Below, piece by piece: positions 33,641-43,371 of a stretch of 64,000 bases of DNA. Every line of letters starts with the position of its first letter. The stretch's first letter is position 1. A program made the position numbers and the translations under genes. The stretch covers positions 44,353,299-44,417,298 of the forward strand of contig OY294070.1 of the NCBI GenBank assembly GCA_958510875.1. Reading direction: 5' to 3'. Under the pieces are notes generated by a model that worked only from the letters and a program-made list of their open reading frames with translations, did not search any database and had not been told where the DNA came from. This stretch comes from Endomychus coccineus. Taxonomy: Eukaryota; Arthropoda; Insecta; Coleoptera; Endomychidae.

Positions 33641-36209
33641 AGGAGCAGACTTGCAGAATGCATTTTGTCCATATTTGCAAATTTTCAGGAGAGTCAAAAA
33701 ACTATTGCAAAATAACTATAAATGATAAGAAAAAAAATTAAATTTCAAATAATCTTAGAAAATGCAACTTGTTAGGTTCCAAAATTCTGTACTAGAAAAA
33801 CGAAAAATATGCATAAAACAAAAAAAAATGAATTGGACATAATGCAATTTGCATGCCTTTGATGGACAAAATGCGTTATGAATGTCAAATTTAGTAGTAC
33901 ATGAAGCTAATAATTTTTTTTTTCAATGTTTTTAATCAAATATGAATACTGTAAGAAATATACGTATATATATGAATGTAATAATGCATTGTAGTTAATA
34001 CACTATCGAAAAAACATTTTTTTGTCATATGTGAGTAAAAAAAACCTTACAAAAAAAAATGAAGACAGACACCAAAAGTTAAGAAAAAAATTCCTACAGG
34101 AAACGTGCTAATTAAGTGAAATTATTTTCATCTATGTCTTCACATTCGCAAACTTCACCATCTCCTTCTTCGCTATGTTTGTCGCCTTCTTCGTTAAAAA
34201 TTGGAACGATCCATCTTAAGGCAGGATCACTGTGCCATTCCTCTCCAGATAACGGAATGAGCAGTTTTTTTAAGCTATCTAATTTTTTTTTTAATTGTAT
34301 GCCCTAAGGGTAACTCTAAAATTTCAATTTAATCAAGCCGTTTACGGGATTTTAATAGCGTTTCCAACTTTTTTGAAGTATCGTTAGATCGATACAAAAG
34401 TTTGGTATTTACCAATACCTTATTTGGGTCGCTCCCTCTTTTAATATAAATTATCTTGCTCAAGGTGATACCTGTAATTTTCTTAAAAAAGGTTAAAGTT
34501 TTTTTGATATCTACTAAAAACCAGTCAACTCCTAGTTTTCGAATTTCTCCAATTTTGGAATACAATTCCCAGTATACCTCCGGAGATTTTATAGTACTAT
34601 GGCGTCGTAAAATCTTTTCAAGTCTACCAAAAATCCTATCCGCAGGAAGATAGGAATGACCCCGTACAGGAAAAATCAATTCTATTGTTGAAATACTGTC
34701 AAGGGCGAATTTGAGCAGCAATAACATGAGCATATGAATACCGTGACTATTCTTGTTTTGGCCCCCACACCCATCTGCAACTAACCTAATATGACTGGTA
34801 CTTGAGGGGAAGTTGGCATTTTAAAAAAAATGCAAAAGGGCCGAGCAGGTCTCTGTGGACCCTCTTCCAGCTTGGTGTTCCAGCCAAGAGTAAAAGATTG
34901 GATCTTTACAGTTAGTAGCTACTATGCCAAAAAAATAAATAGACAGCTGTTGTGCATAAAATGCTTCCGGTATTGGTACTTTCGGGAGCACTTGTACCTG
35001 CTGTAGGTCGAAATAGAAGGAAACAGAATTTGGTGGTTCCTCTTTCATGAGTTTGTGGAATTGTACCGCTCGGAATTTATATACTTTTAGCTGGGTTCTT
35101 AGTTTGTTTTTAGTATGCGGATCGTTGGTATTATTAATTTGAGTATTCGTTTTTACGCAATATCCACATACATCTGTGGCAGGGCTGCCAAAGCCTATGT
35201 TAAAATTATTGCTGAAGATTCTCCCAAAATATTTGTAATTCACCTTCAATTCGTTTGTTGCTTCTTCATTCTGCAGCTCCCACAATTTCGAAATAGAATA
35301 TTCAGGAGACAGATAAATTCGTTTAGACTTATTTCGTCCGTAGTGGCTTTCTTTCCCTTCTAGTTGGCTGATATACATTTTAACAGCGTTCAATTTCTCA
35401 ACATATTTGAATGACCGTTTATCTCCACACCGTTTTTCAATAATTTGAGATCCTGTTTAACTTTAAGACATATTAAATTTATTTTTCTTTGCGACACGCT
35501 GTATATGGCCCTAAATAATTTTTGGCAAATTTGATATTTGCGATTACGAACGAACACCTTAAATAGAACAAAGACTTAGTTGTATTTAGAGGAAATACAA
35601 TTTTCATTTCAACTACCAAAGTATTTAACAGAAAACTCATGAGATTTTCCATCAATTTTACGGCTTCGCTTCCGATGTGCATTATCAATTTGCATTATAT
35701 TGGAAAGCATGTTGTCCTGGGCAATTTTATCAGTATTATCGAAAAATGTTCTGCGGATTTGCAAAATGTCAGCTTTCGATACTTCCTCACAATTCTTTCG
35801 CTCTCGCGAAGTAAGATTTTTCTTTCGTTTCCTACTGTCGCGCTTTTCCATACTATCACCAATCACATGTTCACCTTCAAAGTTCTCCATTTTACAAAAC
35901 AAAATAACCTTTGCAATACTAAACACACACGTGCAAGTCTGCAACTTCTGAAATCGTGACGAGTTTAGTACTACAAAACGCATTATGTCCGATGTTTATG
36001 GACATAACGCGTTCTGTATGACCAGTTGCAGTGGACAAAATGCCTTTTGTTTGTATAGGTGATCTTTACCATTTATTTACACAGGGACAACAAGCGTTTT
36101 GAATGTCGAAAATATCGCGAATCTATAGTGGTTGAATGTAAGAAACTAGTGCCACCTCTTGTTCGAAAAATAAAATTTTGGACAAAATGCGTTTTGCAAG
36201 TCTGCTCCT
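33641..36209 (-). mobile_element. DNA transposon encoding a DUF7869-like protein
   Basis: Perfect 15 bp ends AGGAGCAGACTTGCA and TGCAAGTCTGCTCCT, followed by near-identical subterminal sequence (ATGCATTTTGTCC and GGACAAAATGC). Flanked on both sides by CATATG (33635-33640 and 36210-36215), a 6 bp duplication; the host LINE codons close up across it (HMAY|AILCWG). Variants of GGACAAAATGCGTTTTG recur inside both ends (33834, 33863, 35976, 35999, 36034, 36085), likely transposase-binding sites. One minus-strand gene fills the interior. Confidence 0.85.
34112..35890 (-). pseudogene. DUF7869-like putative transposase
   Basis: Start ATG at 35890 (MENFEGEHVIGDSMEKRDSR). A basic region follows (RKRKKNLTSRERK), then, after shifts near 35610 and 35460, the frame 35393-34821 with LSPEYSISKLWELQNEEATN, VCGYCVKTNTQ, SVSFYFDLQQVQVLPKVPIP and FYSWLEHQAGRGSTETCSAL. 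Next come VADGCGGQNKN, HMLMLLLLKFALDS and FPVRGHSYLPADRIFGRLEK (34733 frame). After a stop near 34330 the tail runs to 34112 (GEEWHSDPALRWIVPIFNEE, acidic end CECEDIDENN). FYFDL, DGCGGQNKN and the E of GRLEK could be the DDE set, by inference. Total ~590 codons with about four lesions, hence nearly complete. Confidence 0.75.
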
Positions 36210-36215
36210 CATATG

Positions 36216-37340
36216 CCATATGTGAATGGAAATAACCATAGTATGCATTCATCAATACATTCTCTGATATTGTATTTTTTAGATTTCTTATAACGAAAAT
36301 GACTTTGTTGAGTTTTTTTGATAGTTGTGCAATATGATGCTCCCATGTCAATCTTGAATCGAGATAAATGCCGAGGAATTTAACTATGTCCGTTTCAATA
36401 TTTAAATTACCTGGTCTAAGTGAAAAAAGTAAAGTTTGTGTTTTGCTATCATTAATGCTAAGGTTATTGGCAAGGAACCAATTACAAATACTGGTTCGTG
36501 TTTCCAAGGCCTGTTGACTCAATTGCTCCAAGCTGTCAGCACTATCATGTGTTGTTGTGTCGTCGGCAAATAAAATAATGTTGTTCTTATTTAACAGAGA
36601 ATTGCTAATGTCATTAATGTATATTAAAAACAAGATTGGCCCCAAGACAGATCCTTGTGGAACACCAAATGTGATTATTTTATTTCTCGACTTTTCATTC
36701 TTGTATGATACATATTGCATACGATTAGTTAAGTATGATTTAATAAGATTTATTATACTATTGTTATCAAAGTTGTATTCTTGGAGCTTTTGCATCAACA
36801 GATCATGGGACACACAGTCAAAAGCCTTGGTAAGGTCAAAGAAGGAGGCTTGCATGAACTTCTTTTCCTCAAAACATTCTCGAACATAGCTAGTAAGTTT
36901 GTTTATAGCAGCTGTAGTAGAAACATTGCTACGAAATCCAAATTGACATTTATTAAACAAATTATTTGCCTCAAAATAGTATGTTATTTGCCGTTTCAGC
37001 ACAGTCTCAAAAATTTTGCCAAAAATGGGTGTAATTGATATTGGCCTATAGTTATTAACATCATCGCATAAGCCTTTTTTGTAAATCGGAACTACTTTAG
37101 ATATTTTGAGGGAATCTGGAAAACTGAGAGGTGATACTTTGCTTTATAATTTTACATAGAGGAAAAATGATCAAATTTAGAATAGTTTTTACTATTTTAA
37201 CATTTATATTATAAGTGTCCTTGCTGGGACTATTATTTAAATTTGAAATTATATCTCTCATTTCATTGAATGTAACTTCTGTGAATTTAGATTCTGAATG
37301 GAAGACTAAATTAATTTTTTTTATATAATCAATAGGATTA
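36216..37340 (-). pseudogene. LINE ORF2 reverse transcriptase
   Basis: Frame 37002-36073 shows NLFNKCQFGFRSNVSTTAAI, ASFFDLTKAFDCVSHDLL, FGVPQGSVLGPILFLIYIND, ILFADDTTTH, SKTQTLLFS and KFLGIYLDSRLTWEHHIAQL. Upstream, in a shifted frame, KISKVVPIYKKG-NNYRPIS precedes it. The FADD box and PQGS motif are intact. True LINE codons end at 36216 (HSHMAY); the last ~47 codons of the open frame belong to the DNA transposon. CR1/Jockey group by overall pattern. Confidence 0.9.
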
Positions 37341-37654
37341 TTTTGTGAAGGTGGAAGATTCTTGACTAGGGATTCTGCTATATTTGTAAAAAAATATTTA
37401 AATCAGTGGCATTTAGGTTTTTAGGTTGAGAAGTTCTTTTAATCGGATTTTTGTATTTGATGATATCCCACAATTTTAGAAAAGTTTGACATTTTAGAGG
37501 TATCGAGTTTATTATTAGGTAATTGTTATTGATTTGTTTCCATTTCTAATTTTCGTTTCTCATTGTTAATTTTTTGAACTAATACTGGACCGTTATAATC
37601 GAATGGGGAATGATTCGAATTCAATTTTAAAGAGAATTTGTCATTTGCTTCTAC

Positions 37655-37762
37655 ACACTACTACACAGTTGGGACATCTGTTTGATTCACTATCACAATT
37701 ATTACCAGAGTGACCATGATTACCACATTTCAAACAAACACTTTCTATTTTACAGTCTTTAG
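37655..37762 (-). pseudogene. LINE ORF1 zinc knuckle fragment
   Basis: The minus strand reads DCKIESVCLKCGNHGHSGNN followed by CDSESNRCPNC, a CCHC zinc knuckle and the start of a second, as in LINE ORF1/gag proteins. It is truncated on its 5' side by the LINE end at the LTR and stops after about 36 residues. Confidence 0.75.
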
Positions 37763-37945
37763 CTATAATATGCTTACTATGTAGTTTATTATGAATTAAC
37801 TGGAATCAACGATCCAGCAGCTGGCAATATTCAGATAAGATTTAACACGCTTACATCGAATAACTCAAGGTTATTGTAAAAGTTCTAAATAAATAAATAT
37901 TGCTTTTTTTTGAAAACTCCAATTAAAACCCACACATATATAACT
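37763..37945 (+). repeat. Second part of the Ty3 3' LTR (contains empty site)
   Basis: CTATAATATGCTTACTATG... to ...CACATATATAACT matches 25407-25482 joined to 27195-27308. It ends at 37945, followed by the duplicated CGTT. The uninterrupted CAGATAAGATTTAAC marks the unoccupied site of the 25483-27192 foldback element. Confidence 0.9.
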
Positions 37946-38689
37946 CGTTCATGTAGATCACATAAATGGTTTATGATATATATACCATAAATGCCCAAAA
38001 AATGGATGAATCGTAAAAAAAATTTGATACGAACATATACCACATTAATGTACATAAAATAACCTTTAATTTGAGTCTACGTAGAGTACGCTCCGACTTT
38101 TTTGACAAAAGGGAGAGCACTTTTAAAATTTGGGCCAAATTAGCCAAATTTGTATTTTAAGCAAAACTTTCCTATATTTTCAGCCCATATTTAGACCCCT
38201 TATTACGACCGCTACGACCTACCTTTTTACCAAATTTCATCTAATTTGGTTGCAATTTGACTAAAATAGCCCAATTTGAATTTTTCTCCAAAAAACGTAT
38301 TTATATATATTCCAGGAGGGGGTTAACGGAATGTCACGAAATTTGAACCGAAAGTTCCTCAAATACCAACAATAAAAGAGTACCAATTTCAAACCTTAGC
38401 CGGAAGTCTAAGGGGTCCAAAAAAAATAAAACTCCAAAAGTGACCAAAAAAAGATAAAAAAACATTTTTTTGAAGGTTAGGCATGGTTCCACCCAATATT
38501 GGTATTACAAAATTTAGGATCCTATTATTTTCATATCATCATGAGACACCATTTTTTCCAGGTCGCTAACCTCTATCCAATTTTTACGAACCTCGGCCTA
38601 TCTTTCCGTAGATTGACCCCACTATAATCAAAACAAAGTTCAAACCACTCATTGTAACAAGTAAGAAAACAACTCTACAAGTAGCACCG

Positions 38690-38990
38690 AAAGTATATTG
38701 TCGCATGTACATTTAACTAGATTAGATCCATCGACTACGACTGAACAAATAGTTAATTACATGGAGCTAACAGTTCCTCAAATTTCATGCGAAATTCTGA
38801 ATTCAAAATAACCTACTATATACTCTTCCTTCAAATTGTCGTTCTCGAGTGATCTTCTAGAAGTAGTAATGAATCCTTCTCTCTGACCCTAAGGAGCAGC
38901 GGTGAATTTCTTTTTATTAAACGCCAGCCTAGCCCAACACGCTTATTCCGGGATTTGAAAAAGTGATCAACTCGAAATAGAAAATCATCG
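38690..38990 (+). pseudogene. LINE ORF1-like nucleic-acid-binding fragment
   Basis: Plus strand, with stops: HVHLTRLDPSTTTEQIVNYM, ELTVPQISCEILNSK, YSSFKLSFSSDLLEVVMNPS-LWP and GAAVNFFL. This pattern (L-x-R-x-x-P-x-T-x-E-x-I, YSSFKV, PxxWPxGxxVxxF) is known from ORF1 proteins of insect CR1/Jockey-like LINEs. The 68-codon minus-strand frame at 38831-39037 is its shadow. Confidence 0.55.
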
Positions 38991-39052
38991 TCATATTTAT
39001 TTAATAAGCATCTTTTCACAAATATTTGAGGAAGCAATTTCTAATCATATAA

Positions 39053-39185
39053 TAGTATATTGTATAACTAGCACGGAATGATAGTCATTTCCCACGAGTA
39101 TGAAGTTTGCAGCATTCGCCTACGGCTCATGCTGCAAATCATACGAGTGGGAAATGAGCATTCCGTGCAAGTTATACACTATACT
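39053..39185. repeat. Long hairpin with CTACGGC in its loop
   Basis: Arms of about 57-63 bp (39053-39115 and 39129-39185) are inverted copies: GCACGGAATG...CATTTCCCACGAGTATGA mirrored by TCATACGAGTGGGAAATGAG...CATTCCGTGC. The 13 bp loop is TCGCCTACGGCTC. It directly abuts the left TIR (TTTTTCTACGGC) of the Crypton-derived element. Confidence 0.85.
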
Positions 39186-39692
39186 TTTTCTACGGCTATA
39201 ACATAATATATTAGCGAAATGATTTTACAACAGAATTTTGAACTTTGAATTTAATTAGGTATATTAAAAATGTCAAAATACAATTTAATTATTAACAATA
39301 TTCACAGTTATATTGTTACAGTGATTAAATGTTATATTTGAAGCATCTGGGCACGGCAATGACATGTTTGTATTTTCCTTGTGCTCCAAAATATAGGATC
39401 TTGAAGTAGATGCCTGTTTTGCGGCTTCAATAATTTCTGGGGGAGTCAGTTCTACGTCACTTTCGCTGCTCATCGTTTGATTCAAGTTCAAAAATCTAAC
39501 TAAACAGAGCTGTCAGTATTCGTTGTTTGAATTTTGACATTCCATGGGAGACGTGATAAATTGTAAAATAAAAACACAATGACTTCATTGTGTTATCAGG
39601 TGAGGAAATGAAATTGAAGGCATACAATGTACCTCATTGTTTAATCAAAAACAGTTAGGAAAGAGCAGTATTGTGTCATGGCCGTAGAAAAA
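39185..39692 (-). mobile_element. Internally deleted Crypton-like derivative with TIRs
   Basis: Ends TTTTTCTACGGCTATAACAT (39185) and, inverted, TTTTTCTACGGCCATGACAC (39692) form TIRs of about 24 bp. The frame 39491-39285 joins an N-terminus MSSESDVELTPPEIIEAAKQ, as in the Crypton-like recombinase family (compare copy B's acidic DSGSDTPSDISEKANA), to an Asn-rich C-terminus (ASNITFNHCNNITVNIVNN) like copy A's. The core-binding and catalytic domains are missing between them, so this looks like a non-autonomous deletion product of about 508 bp. Confidence 0.6.
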
Positions 39693-39823
39693 CAAATTTT
39701 TGTATAAATACAAAATAGTAACGCCTTGCCAATAAGACTTTCGATAACTGAAAATAGCATTATTTGCCACAATATAATATTCAGTGAACATTTAATTTTT
39801 AGTGTTTTATTTGCCATTGCTAA

Positions 39824-40684
39824 GACCGGGTTGTACCAAAGTTAACTGATTCGTAGTTCAACTGAACAGTCGAGGTTAACAATAGTTCAGATAAATGCAA
39901 ATGTATTGAAATTGGTAAGTGCCATTTATCTGTCAAATTTTCTGAAAATATTTTCAAATTAATTTTCGAGTTCTCGTGTTGTTCTGTAATTCGGTTGTCG
40001 TACAACTTGCGAGAATAAATTTAGTGTGACATTTCCTCAATTTTATTTATCTTCTAGAATTTATTAAGCTTTATATTATCAAAGTATGTATACGACAATG
40101 CTAACAGTAGTTGCATGCACAGTAACATTCGAGGTGTATCTGATCCTGGTAATTCTTGCTTTAATGGTGTTATGTTGAATTGTATTTTTTAAGGAATTGC
40201 TTTGGTTAAGGGTCTATCAAGATTGAAAAGAAGTTCGAAAGATCATTAAATTTTAGTGTGAAAGAAGAAACAATTCTGATAGGCTTGGTGAAGAAGTATA
40301 AAGATAAGATTGAATGTAATAAATCTGCTACATTATTACTTGTTAAAATGATTCGGTCGTTCGGCAAATATTTGGGAATTTTAGGATGTAATACCAATTC
40401 TACTAATTCCGCAAATTCCTCATCATCAGTTAATTCAAGCAAATCTATTCCTTTTTTTTTAATTCTAACAAAATCAAATTATAAAGCTATAATCGAAGTA
40501 ATAATTGATAATTATTGCGCATGCGAAATCACTGAACTCCTATTGAACTTTGATTTTTGAGCGATCAACTGAACCGGAAAATTGAACTAAAGATCAACTT
40601 TAACTTCTGTGGTACAACGTGATTTATACGTAAATTACAGATCAACGTTGATCTTTTGCTGAACGACGTTGGTACAACCCGGCC
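39824..40684. mobile_element. 861-bp TIR element, PIF/Harbinger-like ends
   Basis: Ends GACCGGGTTGTACCAA and (inverted) GGCCGGGTTGTACCAA are flanked by TAA on both sides (39821-39823 and 40685-40687). A TWA duplication and GG-type termini suit PIF/Harbinger. Frames inside (40206-40442 minus, 40258-40560 plus) show no catalytic motif; the minus frame begins LELTDDEEFAELVELV, which could be an N-terminal transposase remnant but is not secure. Confidence 0.75.
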
Positions 40685-41040
40685 TAAGTCATTTGTGCTA
40701 TTTTATTATTTTAACTGTACCTGTAGTTATATTAAGTTTATTTTATGTTTAAGTATGTTTACGTTTTACATGCTACAAGTATTTATTCGTGATTATACTA
40801 TTTATTATAATATGTTTTGATGTATTTAAATTATTTAAAACCGAGGACCAGTTGTATAAACAAGTTGAATGTCAGTTTAGGCGTGATCTTCGGATCAAAC
40901 TGAAAATTAAAAATTTGTTGTGTACATATGAATCAGCATTCAGCAGTAAATCGATGGTTCACGGTGAACGGCGGATTTTGGCCGTTCAGAGACCATAGAG
41001 ATCTAAGAAACGTTCAAGTATTTTAATATAACCTAAATCG

Positions 41041-41620
41041 CATGATGTAAAGATTTTTTAGGTTTGGTAGATCGTAGAATGACACGGCAAATTCGAGAAC
41101 GACCTGATCATTACGAAATATGGAGGGATCACGAATTCTTAAAAAAATTTCGTTTGTCCAAAGATGTGAAATATGTAATGTTGATATTGTTTCACTTGAA
41201 ACTAAAAGCAAAAGGTAAGGTAATAATAGTTTATTTTCAATTGTGTTTTTGGTATTAACAATTTTATTTTACAAATCATGCACTCAGACCACCAGAGATG
41301 ATACTTTTAACTCTTCGTTTGCTTGCTACTGGCAATTTTCTGCTGTAAGTAGAGTGGTGCATATAGTTATAGGAGCCAGAGCAAGTTTGAGGGGAACATA
41401 CATAAATAAGCCTAAACTCAAGATGATGTCTGACAAAAAATGTATAACATTGGTAAATTACCATTGTATAGCTTCGGATTGCACACATATTAAAATTCAA
41501 TCTCCTGGAGGGGAAGAAGCTGAGAATTTTAGAAATAGAAAAGGTTACTTTTCATTTAATGTGCAAGCTGATTTACAAATAGGATATTGTACGCAGATTA
41601 TGAATATCACCTTTACGTAA
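41041..41620 (+). pseudogene. PIF/Harbinger transposase remnant
   Basis: Frame 41064-41258 has RERPDHYEIWRDHEFLKKFR, resembling the N-terminal block of Harbinger nucleases. Frame 41243-41620 has the helix-turn-helix piece WQFSAVSRVVHIVIGARASL and then CIASDCTHIKIQSPGGEEAE and FRNRKGYFSFNVQADL. DCTHIxIxxPxxxxxxxFxNRKGYxSxNVQ is the first catalytic-Asp block of PIF/Harbinger transposases. The following D and E blocks are missing: the sequence breaks at GYCTQIMNITFT. Confidence 0.85.
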
Positions 41621-41640
41621 AAACGCAAATAGAAAATCTA

Positions 41641-41882
41641 AGAATTGTAAGAATAAATGGAGACCCATGGAGATAAGATACGAGGCGATGAAGGATTGCG
41701 GAGACCACGAAAGACCAGGTTGGGTAGAAGTATGGAAAATAATTCGGCGACATGACGAAATTATCAACTGGAGTGCAGATGAGGCGGAAGAAGATGAATT
41801 CCAGCAGTATTGTGAAAACTGGTCTTCACGCGATAGTATATTCGGTACTGTATCTGATAACAATAAAAATATTAAAACGTAA
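41641..41882 (+). pseudogene. Possible Harbinger transposase C-terminus
   Basis: Open frame ending at 41880 with CGDHERPGWVEVWKIIRRHD and NWSADEAEEDEFQQYCENWS, an acidic tail. Position and strand suit the transposase C-terminus after an internal deletion, but no diagnostic motif is visible. Confidence 0.35.
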
Positions 41883-42047
41883 TGTTTTGTTTATTATTTG
41901 CAATGATTCATATTCATAGTTCATATTGAAACTGATTGATATGATAGATTCGGACTAGGGTAACTCTCAGAGATATCTACCGACATATAATGCAAACTTG
42001 CAAAGTGTGGTAGTAGTTAAGAGCGCACCATCTAAAGGTATTGTATC

Positions 42048-42465
42048 CAAAGAGTTCTATATATAGAGATTACAAGTTGTATCGTTTGTATATGAAGAGA
42101 ATGTATTTTGGGAGTCCAGCGCGGTTACCCTCTCTCCGCGTCTCAAGCGATCGAGTCGACTAGTTTTTGCAAGTGAACTTGGGTGAAGCAACATTGTTTC
42201 ACACCACAATTTCCGTCGTTCAAGATTTTCAGGAAAGCTGTAAAATAAATAGATAATAAATACATAAATAACAAACAAATTGAGGTTAAATCACTCAAAA
42301 ACAATAATATAAACAAAACGAAATAACGAAAATAACTTTATTCTGCTGCAATAGCGTCATAAATGAATAGTCGTCTGCCTCGATCATGCGTAAAGAACGA
42401 AAAAAGGGAGACTCCCAAAATACGGTATAAATCCGACTTGTCATCTCTATATATAGAACTCTTTG
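42048..42465. mobile_element. 418-bp hAT-like MITE (CAAAGAGTTC ends)
   Basis: TIRs begin CAAAGAGTTCTATATATAGA and are inverted at the right as TCTATATATAGAACTCTTTG, with similarity extending about 65 bp inward. The flanks ATTGTATC (42040-42047 and 42466-42473) are an exact 8 bp duplication, as expected for hAT. The 73-codon minus frame inside has no domain. Confidence 0.9.
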
Positions 42466-42926
42466 ATTGTATCAAGGCCTGTTCCTAGTGTGACAACTTA
42501 CTATAGATACACTGTGGATTCAATGAAAATACTAAATCTATGGGTGGGGATGTGGATAGAGCATCGAGCCATATTTAATAACTACTAGACAATTCAGTAA
42601 CACCTGCTGAATAACTCTTAAGAATCTCAAATTAGAACTATTGACATCATTGAGAGATGCTTTGGAGTCTGGAAGAGAAGATTTATATTACTAGCATTGG
42701 TAATTATAAAGGTAAAAAAAGTAAAAGCAATATTGTGTCTGTAGGCTTGCTTAAACCTCGATAGTTTGAACCATCGATAGTGCAATTAATATCGAGTAAA
42801 TTTTCCGATAGTATGGATCCGTGTATTTACATTAAAAATTTTATCTCGGGCAAGATGAAATGGTACCTACAGATTTGTAAATTTAACCCCAAATTTAATA
42901 TCTAGAATGGTCGTTTGTTAATATTA

Positions 42927-43067
42927 ACGGACGCGAAAACCGTAGTTGAACAGTATTTGCAGGAGCCGACTTTTCTCTTGGAAGAGGACACTTTGGCATT
43001 TTGGAAAAGTCACAAGTCCAATGCCTTAAAAACTGGCTTATACGATGTTTGTCGCGTCTGGGTCGTC
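42927..43067 (+). pseudogene. hAT dimerisation-domain fragment
   Basis: The plus strand reads TDAKTVVEQYLQEPTFLLEE, DTLAFWKSHKSNALKTGLYD and VCRVWVVSPV. E-x-Y-L-x-E-P...D-x-L-x-F-W-K...LYDVCR is the start of the C-terminal hAT dimerisation domain (ZBED-like group). It ends before the SERxFS block. This is a different hAT lineage from the one at 4.9-7.25 kb. Confidence 0.65.
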
Positions 43068-43155
43068 AGTCCCGTCTGAGCGAGTTTTATCGCTGTATCG
43101 TTTTGATCACGGTAGATAATTCCTAATACATTGGACAATATTATTATTCAAGCTC

Positions 43156-43296
43156 GATGTTCTTTGGTTTATTATTCACAATCCGCGCTTTTCTATGCTT
43201 TACTCTAACGTCTAACCCACAAGCTAACTTGAGTTTATTTCGCATGCCGGCAGCGGTAGCGAATTTCTTTTGTGTGGATTGTGAATAATAAAGGTA
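43156..43296. mobile_element. Small (~140-bp) inverted-repeat element
   Basis: CTTTGGTTTATTATTCACAA at the left and GATTGTGAATAATAAAGG at the right are inverted, about 22 bp each. The interior is GC-richer (GCATGCCGGCAGCGG). The duplication at the target is not clear. Confidence 0.5.
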
Positions 43297-43371
43297 AGTT
43301 TATAGTTTATAATACGGCTTTTTGCGGACAATTCTAAAACTTATTCTTGTAGGTGATAACCATAACAATAC

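Larger units (their letters stand above)
32936..37762 (-). mobile_element. CR1/Jockey-type LINE inserted in the Ty3 3' LTR
   Basis: LTR sequence stops near 32936 and resumes at 37763 (CTATAATATGCTTAC). Between lies a minus-strand LINE: ORF1 zinc knuckles near 37700, RT at 37340-36216 and a C-terminal piece at 33634-33276, then a 3' UTR. The 3' end lacks poly(A) and ends in TGTAA-rich sequence (TGTAATACTATGTACTGTAA), as in CR1/Jockey-related LINEs. It has an internal deletion between ORF1 and RT (no endonuclease seen) and carries the DNA transposon 33641-36209. The target duplication is unclear. Confidence 0.8.
25353..37945 (+). mobile_element. Ty3/gypsy element with env remnant (errantivirus-like), heavily nested
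   Basis: LTRs begin AGTAATATATG and end ATATAACT. They are flanked by CGTT at 25349-25352 and 37946-37949, a 4 bp target duplication. Order inside: primer site, gag, protease, RT, RNase H, integrase, env, polypurine tract. AGT...ACT LTRs and a third env frame point to the gypsy/17.6/errantivirus branch. Later insertions: foldback in the 5' LTR, ribozyme-like TIR element in integrase, LINE plus DNA transposon in the 3' LTR. By eye the two LTRs differ at about 14 of about 185 compared bases, so the copy is old. Every reading frame is broken; it is defective. Confidence 0.9.
24255..38455. mobile_element. Foldback element split by a Ty3/gypsy insertion
   Basis: The left arm (24255-24850) pairs with two separated pieces: 25265-25352 and 37946-38455. 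For example GGGTCCAAAAAAAATAAAAC in the right arm mirrors GTTTTATTTTTTTTCGACCC on the left, and GTACAAAAAATGTAACGTT mirrors AACGTTACATTTTTTGTAC. The Ty3 element 25353-37945 sits exactly between the two right-arm pieces. Without it the palindrome would be about 1.6 kb with arms near 600 bp and a loop of about 415 bp (24851-25264). No coding sequence belongs to the palindrome itself. I could not define its outer termini sharply. Confidence 0.8.

Noticed and set aside
42057..42278. 73-codon minus-strand frame
   Set aside because: It starts or ends in the TIR of the 42048-42465 MITE and has no domain.
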